A stretch of DNA of 64,000 nucleotides from Peromyscus leucopus (GCF_004664715.2 NC_051068.1:17046668-17110667), one strand, 5' to 3'. Counted from the stretch's first letter, positions 47,586-58,559 are shown. Notes: generated by a model not told the origin, from the letters alone. A program made the numbers and translations.

Positions 47586-48724
47586 TGCAACACAGAGGAA
47601 CACACCATCTCACATGGGGCCAACATCTTTGTGGCCACCACTCATGTCCAGTGAGCTCTAAATGTGAGAACTGGCCCCTTGTGTATTTATAAACCAACTC
47701 ACAGACCTTGGCAATGGAGTCTTTATTGCATGCTCCATGGAGGCCTTGAACCTCACAGTTGACATCTATAACATCACCATGGATACTTTGGACTCCACTT
47801 TTTATTCTGCAGAACCTGGTTATCTGGCTATATTTAATGCTACTAGAGTTACAGTTCATTTCTCAGGACAGACAAACATGTCCAAGATCTCCAGCCTAAG
47901 ACTCAAATGGAGGCATAACAGAGGCATGATTTTGACTCCTGAACTCTAGAGAATAATGAAACCAAAGATGACTTGCTAGGAAAAGCTAGAAAAGCCATTA
48001 ATGAGAGTTCCACTGTTCTTTCCTTTAACATGCCACAATTACAGTCAAAGGATTCTTGGATTTCTAGGGATCTTGAGGACCTGGGAGGACAGACTGACAG
48101 AGTCAAATATTTATTAGCTGTATTCAAAGCAAACACTATTTCCTATACCCATAGTTTGCAAGCTTAAAAAATGTTCTCTATTCTGCTAGCAATAGTGGAA
48201 AGGATGCCTGAAGTGAACATCTCTTGTAATCAGATTGATGACTGCCCTAATTGTCATCAGAAAGCCTTCATCTAGTAACTTAAGGAAACAGATGAAGAGC
48301 TCCACAGGCAAGCACTGGGCCGACCTCTGGGAATCCTGCTGAAGAGACGGGGGAAGGATTTTAAAAATGCTCTTTATTTGATGTCACTGGTAGGACATTC
48401 AGATTTGACTATACTTGCTTCCCCACATAGGTATTACTCCACTGGAAAAAGGAGAGTTCTTGGCTTTTTGCATGTATCATGTTGGCCCTTTGGGCATATA
48501 AATTCCTTATGGCTATTTTGGGCCTGTTTAAGAAACTTTGTCTTAGAAGGAACTATAACAAGGAGCTCCAGAGACTACTATCACATCAGAAGTAACCAAG
48601 CAGCTATGTATGATTCCTACAAACACATCTATGCAAACCATGATTAAAGAAACTTCATGGCTCATCTCCATGATGACTCTGTAGGCCAGGAATATTGTAT
48701 TCCAGATTTTTGGTTCTGCCCCGC

Positions 48725-49048
48725 TGTGGGAGCTCGTTTTCGGGTTCCTTGTGGCTTTACCCAGCATGTCTGCATATAGGATGATTAATACCACAGGCCT
48801 GAGTGCAGGTGTCTGAGATGGTCTGCACTTGGCTGTGCTGCTGGGGAGGTCTTTTGCTCCACCCTTTGGTGTCTATAAAAACCATGGGGCAGAAACAGTA
48901 GGGGCCCTTTGGAAAAGGTTCCAGGCCCTCTCAAGGCTATCCTTTATTTTCTATCTGTTTATCTCCACAATATTCTCTGCAATAAATCCTTCTATCTAAT
49001 ATTTTCTGCTGCTCACACTCAAGAAAACTCTGGGGAGCTGTGGGTACA
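48725..49048 (+). repeat. IAP/ERVK-like LTR, right arm
   Basis: 324 bases from TGTGGGAGCTCG to GGGTACA. A TCTATAAAA TATA box lies at 48,872-48,880 and AATAAA at 48,981-48,986. The left-arm partner (11,079-11,404) lacks this TATA wording but keeps cleaner CCCCACA ends. A Lys-type primer site follows, while no polypurine tract precedes the LTR, consistent with a 5' LTR. Confidence 0.75.
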
Positions 49049-49051
49049 GAA

Positions 49052-49180
49052 TGGCACCATGAATGGGGACTAAAGAAAAAAGAAAAGGGGGTGCTAAAGG
49101 AAAAAAAGGGGGACCAAAAGAAAAAAAAGGGACTAAAGACAAATGAACAGGGACTAAAGACAAAGTAACAGGGACTATAG
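49052..49180 (+). promoter_or_regulatory. Primer binding site and repetitive leader, right arm
   Basis: TGGCACCATGAATGGGGAC (49,052-49,070) is a mutated Lys-type primer site. After it, GGGACTAAAG-type phrases recur about five times among A- and G-rich runs up to about 49,180. The unmutated wording is in the left arm at 11,057-11,075. Confidence 0.7.
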
Positions 49181-50016
49181 AAAAAGGAAAAGAATAGTTT
49201 TATTACAGGGTTTTTGGTGAAAGTGCTGAGTCAGCCCTGCCAGTGGAAGGCATGCTAGTGTTATGGAAAATATACATATTATTGACAGGCAGGGGTTTTA
49301 TCTTTGAGAGAAAGGAAAGTAGACTAGAAGGTTGTCCAATGCTGCAGCACAAAATTGTCTCCTGTCAGAATTTTCTATCTTCTATTCCTTTCTCAATTTC
49401 TACCTCTGAAAAATAAGTATAAGGTATAGGGTAGTGATATAGTGATATAGTGATATAGGAAAAAATAAGGCAATTAGACAGAAAAACTTCAGTTTTATAA
49501 CTTTGGGGTCTATGAATGCACACTGGGGAACAAAATCTTTCTTTGGGTTTTACAGGTAGTAAAAAAGCTCTTCTTTGAGCTTATGGGGAAGAAAAAGTTT
49601 CCTATGGAAGCTTTTCACCTGGTGAAACCTGAAATGTTAAATCCAAGTGGCAGGAGTAAGTGTTTTCTCCCTGAGGCAAAAATGGGGGTGTTAAAAGCCA
49701 AAGTTTAAAGTTCAGAAGTTTTGGGTAAATTTGGTCTTCCTTCTTGGGGGGGAAATAGTCTTTCTCAAACTATAAAGCTTTTCTTGGAACATTTGGGAGA
49801 AAATCTTTCTAAAAAGCTTTAATCTTCCTCAAAACCTCTCATAAAAAACTTAAAAACTGAAGCCTTTAACTTTCTCTCTCAGAAAGACAAAAATTAGAAT
49901 CGCCTGAAGGTATTAGTATGGGAATCACCTGTGATTAGTTCTAAGGGAAAACAACAAACTTCTTAAGACAGCAAAACGTCTCTAAGTTCTTTCAAGCTTT
50001 AACAATCCTCCCTGCA
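49181..50016. other. Retroviral leader / pre-gag sequence without recognised gene
   Basis: AT-rich sequence between the repetitive leader and the matrix-like segment, with several AAGCTTT-containing phrases. It pairs with 10,080-10,960 of the left arm. A TATAGTGA phrase is repeated in tandem near 49,435-49,460. Confidence 0.5.
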
Positions 50017-51642
50017 GTGCAGGAGGCAGAGATGGAGTTCCTAAAAACCTTTTCTAAGCTCTGTCTCATCAAGCTAGTAAAAGACAGTGGGTCAGAGTAC
50101 CCTGAGGGAACCGCTTGGGAGAGTGTGGGTAAAGAGCTACAGAGAGTCCAAAAGTGCTGGAAACTTTACCTGAGAAAGGCAAAAAAGTCAAGCTTTTCAG
50201 TTACAGCCAAGCTGAGGCATCAAGGGTTTTGTTTGAGTGAGCATTTCAGAATGAAAAGGTGCTCCTAATCCTCCTAATGCAAAGATTCCCTGAAGCAATG
50301 CAAACACTGTTAGCATTATATTCTCTCTTCTGAGCAAAAACCCAGAGGTTACTGGCCAGCTTCTGAGTTGATTTTGGGGATACTAGGCTTCCTGCAGTTG
50401 CAAACTTCCTGGAGCAGAGAGCTGAGGCAGGAAGGTGCAGGACCCAGGGGAAGATTGCTAATGAACAAACAAAGCTAAAGCTGGGGGGAACAGCACAGTT
50501 GTGCGCTATCCTACAAGTCCTGGGTTGATAGGTCCAAGCTGCAAAAAGAAATCTGAGAAAAAGCTTTCCTATCAGAGTAAGGACCTTTCTGGGAAAACAG
50601 TAAAGCTGAAATGTCTGAAGCAGTTTTGCTGCTGAGTTAGAACACTGTCTAGGGAAAGAGCCCAGCCAGGGCAGAACAGAACTATCCAGGAGTAAAGCTT
50701 TCTTTTCTGTCAGAGAAAGCATCTCTTTGAGAAAAGCTTTGTTTCAACTGACTCCCTGAGATGAGGGAGTGTAGCCCTAAGGGGTGATTGCCTCTGGCAT
50801 AAGCTCTGTCCTTGAGCACCCAGACAAGCAAACACAACCCACTGGGGGACTGGGCCAGGTGAAGGCCTGATGAGGCAAAGCACTTGTCCTAATGGGAGTC
50901 TAGAAATGGCAAAAATCTCCCTTGTTAGATTTGCAGTCTGTACACAAACCACACAGACCCCGAAAATAAAAACGGACTAAAGCCCCTACCTTCAGTTGCA
51001 AAAAAGCTGTCACTGTGGTGTTAGGAAATGTTTCTGGGATAGAGGGGATAAATTGAGACCAAACTGGGAACTGTCCAGGAGAAAGACCCTGAAGAAACAG
51101 AGAAGGGGCATAATCCTCCCCAGAAAACTTATGACCTGAAAAAGCTGCTAGAATTTGAGGCAGATTTGAGGGGAGAAAAAAGCCCCTACCTCCAAAAGCA
51201 GCTAGCAGAGGTACAGAGCCGCAGACAGATACCTGAAGCTCTGCATCTGGGGGGGGGGGGGAATAAGCAAAATGTGATAAATCTGTGGGAAAAAATCTCT
51301 CTGAAAGAACTATGAAAAAGCTGTTGTAAATGATCTTGTTTTTCACTGACTGGCTAAGACAAACACAAGCCCCGAGGAAAGTTGCTATCAGAAATGCCAG
51401 CCTCAAAGCCGGCTAAGGAGGCAGGTGTGGTTCTGATTCGGTGCCAGTGTCAAATGAAGGAGAGACACCTGATGAAGCCAGCTGAGGAGACACCAGAAAC
51501 CTCCCAATATCCCATAGTGGAAAATGTAAAATGCTTGTTCAAATCTCCCATTGCAAAAGCAAAAAACTTTGTTCAAACCTCCCAGGCAAGAATTTGTAAG
51601 CAAGTCTGGTTAAAAAAAAAAAAAAAAGAACTTAGAAGTTGA
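50017..51642 (+). pseudogene. gag-like remnant with matrix-like segment
   Basis: 50,017-50,268 carries the matrix-like block (Leu-Val-Lys, Tyr-Pro-Glu-Gly-Thr, Val-Gly-Lys-Glu-Leu) also seen in the left arm. A second coding-like stretch, about 51,050-51,250, has charged, helical composition (Asp-Leu-Lys-Lys-Leu-Leu). A third, 51,382-51,642, starts in another frame. Capsid and nucleocapsid are not recognisable. The 168-codon minus-strand frame at 50,900-51,406 is a shadow. The arms differ more here than in the glycoprotein region. Confidence 0.5.
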
Positions 51643-52439
51643 CTCTCAGACCCAAAAAAACTATGGGAAATCAAGTCCAAAAGCTAGCTTTCAATAAGGG
51701 TCTGATATAAGGGAAATGCATTGTGGGAAAGGTAGTTTTTCTGCTAAAGATGGCGACATTGCCCTGAAATATTTTGTCAGCTCGAAAATACGTAAACTTA
51801 AAATAAAGCTTTTAAAAGAATAAGGAGGAAAATTGTCTAAGAGTTTAAGTGTCAGTTCCAATGAAAAATTGAAATGATACAGAACTAGGTGCTTCGTGGT
51901 TTGGGGCTCCAGTGGTAAAATGCCTTATTTACCCTAATAGCTGTGCAAATTTTTATGGTAGTTGGATGACAAAAGGCTACTTTTAAGAGCAAACAAACCA
52001 CTTTAAAATCCTTGAGAAAGCAGTTTATACACTGAACTTTGTCTTAGATATGAAGAAACTTATGTTGAAATTAGAAGTTCTTTGCCTTTTGAACAAACTC
52101 CCTGCAATGAGTAATTCCTTTGCAAATCTAATTAAGGGGATAAGAAACAGGCATTCAAAAAAGAAATGACTGCTTTATAGAAGGGAAACAAACTTCAGAA
52201 AAATCTGTCTTGTTTCACCTGAAAGTTCCTTATAAGAAATCAATGCTAAATATCACAGCTCCTAATATCAGGAGTTAAAGCTAATGAAGTGCAAATACTA
52301 AATCCTGAAAATGCTTTTTCTCAAAGTAAGCTAAAAATGATACATTTCATGAAAGAACATCTATGTTCTTGGCTCCTTTGAATAGAAACAGTTTTGGTGA
52401 AAATATTGGAACTGACAACAATCAAGTCAAAATGTTTTA
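51643..52439. other. Degraded proviral interior, no gene readable
   Basis: Pairs with left-arm 7,630-8,480. By position it should contain gag end, protease and RT, but none is recognisable. Either these genes were deleted or the sequence has drifted beyond visual recognition. Confidence 0.45.
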
Positions 52440-53395
52440 ACAAATTCAAGACGCTATTCACAAAAGAAAGCCTCCATGATTTGTGGGCCATATTAGAGCT
52501 CACTCCAATCTTCCTGGTCCTTTAGCTGAGGGGTAATGCAATGGCTGAGCATCATCCCAAGTGGAAATGGCTCAACAGTCACATGTTATTCATCAAAATA
52601 GCGAAAGCTTAAGAGAAAGCAATTCAATCTTACCAAAGAAGCAGCTCATCAAATAGTTAAATGATGTAGGGGTATGTCCAAAATATTTTCCTGTCCCTCA
52701 CTTAGGGGTAAACCCTCGAGATCTTCTTCCCAGTCATCTATGGCAAATGGATGTTATGCATATTACCGAATTTTGCAAATTAAAATATGTACATGTGACC
52801 ATTGACACTTATTCAGGATTTTTAATGACTAGTGCAACAACCTGGGGAAGCTACAAAACATGTAATTATGCACTGTTTGAAGTGTTTTTTGTATATGGGT
52901 ATAACAAAAATTATTACAACTGATAATGGTTCTGGATATAGTAGTAAGGCATTTCACCAATTTTATACCTGATGGGAAATCGTCCATAAAACAGGTATTC
53001 CTTATAACCCTCAGGGACAAGGTATTGTAGAAAGGGCTCATAGCAGTCTTAAAATACAACTTCAAAAAATAAAAATAAAAAAGGGAGAAATTTACCTTCA
53101 ATCGCCACATAATGCATTAAATCATGCTCTTTTTGTTCTGAACTTTTTCAATATGGATGTCTATGAACAATCTGCCACAGATAGATTTTGGCACAGTGGC
53201 ACCCAAGCAACTTTTGCTCAAGTGAAATGGAAACATCCCTGCTCGGGATTATGGAAGGGTCCTGATCCTGTTTTAATATGGGGTCGAGGACATGTTTGTG
53301 TTTTTTCACAAGAGGAGAATGAAGCTGCCTGGTTACCGGAGCATCTGGTAAGAGTGTGGCACTATGGAAGGTCAGCTCCAATGACATTCCTATAA
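52440..53395 (+). pseudogene. ERVK RNase H end and integrase, core present
   Basis: Integrase inserts viral DNA into the host genome. The end of RNase H is followed, in shifting frames, by the integrase. The first catalytic Asp lies in a Gln-Met-Asp-Val motif (about 52,745), the second in Thr-Asp-Asn-Gly (about 52,920), and the catalytic Glu in an Ile-Val-Glu-Arg motif (about 53,027). The C-terminal Gly-Pro-Asp-Pro-Val-Leu DNA-binding block is at about 53,260. Its closest relative in the window is the minus-strand pol at 59,537-61,275. Stops such as those near 52,855 and 52,970 make it non-functional. The left arm lost 658 bases of this core. Confidence 0.88.
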
Positions 53396-55495
53396 AAGGA
53401 ACCAGAATGCAAGTGGCCCGATTAGTGTTTCTTAGGTTTTGTCACTGGTTAATGCAAACAGTGAGGAAAGAGAGTTTGAGCTGTGCCGCTTTTGGCTTTA
53501 TTAGCTCCTTTAGAAAAATACTTTATATCACCTAATAGCTGTGAGGTACTGGGTGAAGAGCTTTACAGCAGCTAAATACGGTAATTTCACGCTCAGAGTG
53601 AAGTAAAGTTTTTCAGTAGAACAAACCAAAAGTACTGCTGTAATAGAAACGTTTGTCTGAATTGAAGCACTTAGGGGAGCTATTATGAATCTGGGTGAAG
53701 GGACAGCCTCTAGTTAAAAGCCGTCTACCTCTGACAGTGCATCTCTGCCAGTTCCAGGATGGCTGAGAGAACTGGCAACTTTGGGGTGTGGCTTCATCCC
53801 AAGAATGTTACAGTCGCCTATCAACAAGTATCACAACTCTATAATGCTCTATAATGACAACACTCACTAAATCCCAGTGTTGTATAGCAAAGCTGACTAT
53901 AAACTCTTAACTTTAGAAACGATATATGTACTTCCTGTCTAGTTAAGAGAATCTAATAGAGATAGTGATGATAATTAAGAGTAAGAAGTAGAAAAAGATG
54001 AAAATAAGATATGTGAGTTTGTAGAAATTATTCTGTCTTATTAGATCTCTGTGTTAAGAAATCTTTGGGTGTTTGCTAAATTAGATATATGCTAAATGGT
54101 AGCCCTATATAAGTTTGTAAAATAGATTCATAGAGTTCCTTTAAGAATATAAGCTTGCAAGAAGTATCTAAGGTAGTCTTAAGACATGTAGTAATAAGCT
54201 TGTAAGAAAGATACTAGTTGTAAATGTAAGGTTAAATAAGAAATAAGATAAGAAGTATATAAATAAGTAGATGTTAATATGTTATATGTGAGTTTGTAAA
54301 AATGTGTAAATGTTGAGTGAGTTTATGCTTAAGCACATGTTATATGTGAGTTTGTGAAGAAGTGTAAATGTTGATTGTGAATCTATGCTTAATGTATGTG
54401 GGGAAAGAACCTGAGACACAGAAGTTAGTGTCCTAGTAGACTGCAAAGTAGGCAGTCTGAATGGTTTCAAAAGCTCCAGAGGCCGCTAAGAAGCTAAGAA
54501 TGGCAGATGCCAGAACTAGTAAAACAAGGCATCCGCAGCTGAGATCCATGGAAAATCAACGCAACACAGAAAAACCTGAGCTAACATCAAAAAAAATGGT
54601 GTGGTTTAGAATACTACTGTAACTAAAAAGGTCTCTGGCTTAAGAATAAAATTTGCAGAGATGTTTGTTTGAACTAAAATTGTTAACAGCAAAAAGTTTG
54701 GGTTGTAAAACATCTCTTCATATTTGGAAGTGAAAGCCTGATACCAGAATTTACTTTTTTTTTTTTAACTTTTTGAACTTAAAATAATGAGATAAAACTA
54801 CAAAAAAAAATTTGGTTATGGATTTCTTCATATTTGGAAGGCTTGTACCAGAATTTATAATTTGAATTTGGGGACTTAATTAAATAAACAATAGGTTTCA
54901 TTGTGATGGGATTTTGAGTTTACTTATAATAATGACCTAGAAACTGTTTTCTGGAATTGGGTTAAAAATGGAACTGTTTAAATGAAGAAATTTATTGTTT
55001 CTAGACTAAAGATGCAATTTTGTGTATGCATATATGCTTTATTAACTGGTGATTCATGAATTGTTTTTTGGGACTGTTTATGTAAAAATGGAATTACTTA
55101 TGGAATGGTTTTGTGTTACAAATGGTACTGTTTAAAAGGAAAAGATTGGGTTTTATAACTAGGCTTGAGATTTTGCTTAAAAAATTATAAAGAAAAGGGA
55201 GAGTAAATATTTCTTAGTCTATTTAGTTTAAAAATATTTTCTTGTTGTTTGAGTGGATTAATGTCATATTTTGTTAGTATGAAATGCAAATGGGGTATAC
55301 TAAGGTACTACTTTTAATGTGTAAAGCGTTTGATTAAGAAACTGCTTTTGATTGAGAATATTGCTTTTCAATATGTGTTTGTAGGAATTGTAAACGTTTG
55401 GATTTTTTTCTAACTAGGTTTGAGATTTTAAAAAAATTATAAAGAAAAAGAAGAGTTATGAGTGAGTAAAGGTTGAATTGTGTTTGCAGAAACAG
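53396..55495. other. AT-rich non-coding stretch after integrase, right arm
   Basis: No env is recognisable. About 55,150-55,210 and 55,405-55,465 share a degenerate phrase (TAACTAGG.TTGAGATTTT...ATTATAAAGAAAA), suggesting an imperfect tandem repeat of roughly 255 bases. It pairs with 5,290-7,340 of the left arm, including a completely conserved 62-codon open frame whose conservation reflects arm identity, not coding. Confidence 0.55.
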
Positions 55496-56690
55496 ACTTC
55501 CTGATGCTTCTTCATTTGCTTTTTCATATTAACATACCTAAAAACCTGAGAAACAGCATTGGAAGCTAATTATGAAGCTCACTGGACTCTTGGTTGCTCT
55601 TTTCATTAATAAAAGAAGAACTACTACCTCTCCTGTAGCTATAAACCACATGCTCCTACTTGACACTGAGCAAGAAAGGATGCTGCTCTACTATGATTGG
55701 TTTAGCTCCATGTCCAACAGCTCCAAGCCTGCTATGCCTCCCTTTAAAACACTTTTGACTGAAAGTGATTGCATTTCCTTTTCTTTCTGAATGTGTTCTA
55801 AACTTGATGCATACAACCTCTGGAGAAAATATGAATTTGGGGAAATCTGTATATAACAGAGATCATAACAGCATCCTGTAATCTGTATTGATTTGACCAT
55901 TTTGCTTAATTATTGTGCATTTTAGTGCCTGAGATTTATATTCCTGCATTTATTTGTCTATTAGTAATTGGAATATTTATTATATGCTGCAAGGACCAGG
56001 GGATGGAAGGTAATGAGCATAGTATTAAAAGAACATACATGTCTTTTAGACATGAAAAATAGCTTAGTCAGGAACCCCAATACAGGCAAGTCTGTACCTT
56101 ATAACCAGAACTCCATAATATTACTCATTTAAGATAACCAGACAATACTAAGACTCAAGGACATGCACTGGACATTATATAAGCACATACCAAGAACAAT
56201 GCTCTGCTCTGCACATCTGAAGGGACATCACCTTGATCAGTCTTGCAGCTAGAGCATCTCCTCCAGAATTCTGACCATTGAATCAGACACCTCTGTTAGA
56301 GAGTGCGGCGAGCTCCTCGGCCAGCGAGGAAGAACGACCACCATGAGAGGATCCGTCTCAGAACACACTTTATTGGAGCGCCTCTTGGTTAAGGGAGAGC
56401 GGGAGGTGAGGGGCCCCGAGGACTAAACTGCAGCTGCTTATATAGGGAATCAGGCAAACGTGCCGTACTGTGATTGGGTCCCGCCAGAATGCTAGCACGG
56501 GGAGCCACGGGATAGGCTGAGGACATAAGGCCAATTACCATACTCGTGCATCATAGCCAAATATGGAATTGTTTACAGCTAGGCTACCAGGAAGCCAGCG
56601 CCATCTTTGAATAGCGGCTCCCTACAAGAGAGTGGAACTGAACTTCAACTAGGATATGTCACATAGGTGAGCACCCTTAAGGAAATAGAC
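55496..56690. other. Right-arm-only block with solo LTR
   Basis: About 1.2 kb absent from the left arm, where roughly 80 unrelated bases (5,208-5,290) stand instead. Apart from the solo LTR I recognise nothing. The short frame at 55,572-55,790 has no known motif. Confidence 0.7.
56304..56626 (-). repeat. IAP-like solo LTR with 6-bp target duplication
   Basis: In minus orientation it starts TGTAGGGAGCCGC, contains CCAATCA, a CTATATAAGC TATA box and CCAATAAAGTG, and ends GCTCGCCGCA. It is flanked by AGAGAG at 56,298-56,303 and 56,627-56,632, the 6-base duplication typical of betaretroviral/ERVK integrases. At 323 bases with no internal sequence it is a solo LTR. Its GC content and intact signals suggest a relatively recent insertion. 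It is present in the right arm only. Confidence 0.9.
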
Positions 56691-57737
56691 TAAGGATCAC
56701 ATTTAGGAATTTAGAGGGTGAACCTGGTGTGAGGACCATAAACAAATACAACTTTTGTTATACTAACTATGCATATCTACCTTCTTGCTCATCAAAGGTA
56801 GGATCACTTAGAAACCATTTTGTTTCCTATGACTGATGATTGGATGTAAGTCTGTATCAGAGTGAGGAAATGGAAACTTTCTCAAATAAAATGCATGATC
56901 TCAGATTTTGAAAGAAACAGTATGATTTGTACTATACAGCTAAAGCAATTTGTCTTGCTCTAATTGCTTTATAAGTCATAAGAACTTTTAAAGAAAATGT
57001 ATCCCCATTTTTATGTGTACAGCGTATGTTCAAGAGAATGACTTCCATGTGTGTACAGGTGACACACAAGAAAAGAGGGTGTCAGTTACCCTGAATCTGG
57101 AGTAGTAGGTGGTTATGAAACACCTAACATGGGTGTTGGGACAGGAACTCAGAGATAATACTGTTTATCCAATAAAACAAAAGTCTTTCACAGATGAACA
57201 AGAACATGACTAACTAAATAAAGAAGTAAATAAATGATCCTTGGGAACATGATGCATAAATATTAAGATGCTGTGAATGGTAAATTTGCACCATATATTG
57301 AATGCAATCCAAAGACAATACCCAACAATTTAAAATAGGAAAGCTGATTTCAAAGCTACATGCAAAGTCAAAACACTCAGAATGCTCAATAGGATTATGA
57401 AAAGATAGTACACACATTGACACAATGTGACTTCCATATTTACCCCAATAGCTGCAACAATCAAGAATGTGTACATTTGTGAAAGACTAAAGAGGATGGA
57501 GAGAAAAAGAAAAGAACAAAAGTAGGAAAGTATAGTAAAATTTTAATCAAAAGACCAAAGGAAACTCAGCCAGGAAAAGTATGATCTTGACCAATGTTAC
57601 CCACCTACCTATGATTCCATGTGTATAGAAATTAAATAAACCCAGGCTTCACAACTTTTACAAAATTAGCTCATAGTAACCCTTAAACTGCTTTGATTTT
57701 GCCCTCTGGCTACTGATACTTCTTCCAGAGAGGTACT

Positions 57738-57791
57738 GTTGTGGTAATGCCCGTTTTACCAATACCCGTTCACCATGTCCAAGAGAGGGGC
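57738..57791 (-). repeat. ERVK leader fragment at the palindrome edge
   Basis: These 54 bases, read on minus after the LTR end, match the leader after the plus-strand LTR end at 61,383-61,436 (GCCCCTC...GACATGGTGAACGGGTAT). The palindrome homology begins exactly where this leader is cut. Confidence 0.7.
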
Positions 57792-58121
57792 TGTAGATTA
57801 AAAAATAGAAACAGCAAGTTTAAAAACAAGAGACAGCGAGTCATTCGCCATGGCTGAAATGCCGAATGTGGTTTATTGAAATAGGGAGGAAACCTTAAGT
57901 ACAGGTTTACAGCACAATGGAAGATCCCTGGAGGGCAGAAATTTGCAACTGAACATTCTTGCATCTAAGCTGTTTACACCAAATGCAGGATACAGGAACA
58001 AAGAACCTCTGGTGATCATTAGATGAGAAGGAAACAGGCAGGGAATCTGAATAGGGAGGACATCTGGTCAAGGTCGGCAAGCAAGGCAGTAGCCACTCAC
58101 ACTGGGGGGCCAGGGCCCACA
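57792..58121 (-). repeat. ERVK LTR, 3' LTR of the minus-strand provirus
   Basis: 330 bases from TGTGGGCCCTGGCC to TCTACA in minus orientation, with TTTCAATAAACC as polyadenylation signal near 57,872. It is directly preceded by a polypurine tract (AAAAGGGGGGACC, 58,122-58,134 on minus), which marks a 3' LTR. Sequence after it continues as leader, not host DNA, suggesting a tandem or rearranged provirus. Confidence 0.8.
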
Positions 58122-58134
58122 GGTCCCCCCTTTT
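58122..58134 (-). promoter_or_regulatory. Polypurine tract
   Basis: AAAAGGGGGGACC on minus, immediately before the LTR start at 58,121. It would prime plus-strand synthesis during reverse transcription. It confirms the orientation of this ERVK. Confidence 0.8.
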
Positions 58135-58559
58135 ATTAAAAAATGAGTTTCTGACTTAGGTTGTGTGGGACATCAGCAGGTCTCCTTACCCGTCATGGAG
58201 ACACCTGCCCAGGCCACACAAGTGCTCTGTCTTAGGTTGTTGACCGACCCCCAAGCATTACCCTTCTCTGAATACTCATTACCATACAGACTGAACCACG
58301 TGAGCTGTAGAGTAACTGCTGCCAAAGATCTCAAAGTGACACTGGGCTTGCTGTCTGTGTGACAAAGAAAAGACCAACAGAAATCCTAACCCACCCATAG
58401 CCAGTTGGCTAAAGGCAACTGAACCATTCCCTTCCTTAACCAGCCTTACTGAAAATTGGAGTCCAAAAGCAAATGGAACTTCAGTTTATAAATTTATAGC
58501 TTTCAAAGCCAATTGAAATGTATATAACTATTGAATTAAATTTATCATGCCCAATAGAA

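Larger units (their letters stand above)
43456..48655 (+). pseudogene. Long unidentified viral glycoprotein-like remnant, right copy 2
   Basis: The most complete plus-strand copy. Coding-like segments in order: 43,612-43,914 and 43,703-43,966 (overlapping frames), 44,077-44,412, a stretch around 44,410-44,850 broken by stops, 44,827-45,024, 45,510-45,752, 45,977-46,291, 46,708-46,902 and 46,736-47,140, 47,737-47,949, 47,973-48,167 and 48,378-48,647. Sequons are dense: the 80-codon segment at 45,510 alone shows NETI, NITY, NISS and NSSL. Cysteine and tryptophan are frequent, for example a Trp-Cys-Glu-His-Glu-Phe-Cys motif near 46,930. I see no clear fusion peptide, furin site or immunosuppressive-type motif. 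About 4.6 kb remain after removing two SINE-type insertions, long for a retroviral env. The family is unrecognised. Confidence 0.55.
27108..57737 (-). repeat. Right arm of the large inverted duplication
   Basis: This is the reverse-complement partner of 4,147-21,529. It is longer (30.6 kb against 17.4 kb). It includes an L1-plus-ERVK block (29,419-36,600), the block repeated across the N gap, a B1 (28,694-28,868) and a block with an IAP-like LTR (about 55,496-56,690). It lacks the left arm's 16,990-19,375. Its outer edge (about 57,737) coincides with the start of ERVK leader sequence. Confidence 0.92.

Noticed and set aside
50900..51406. 168-codon minus-strand frame with a signal-peptide-like start, repeated in the left arm on plus
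   Set aside because: It is antisense to the gag-like remnant and its left-arm partner is broken into several frames, so conservation is not protein-level.
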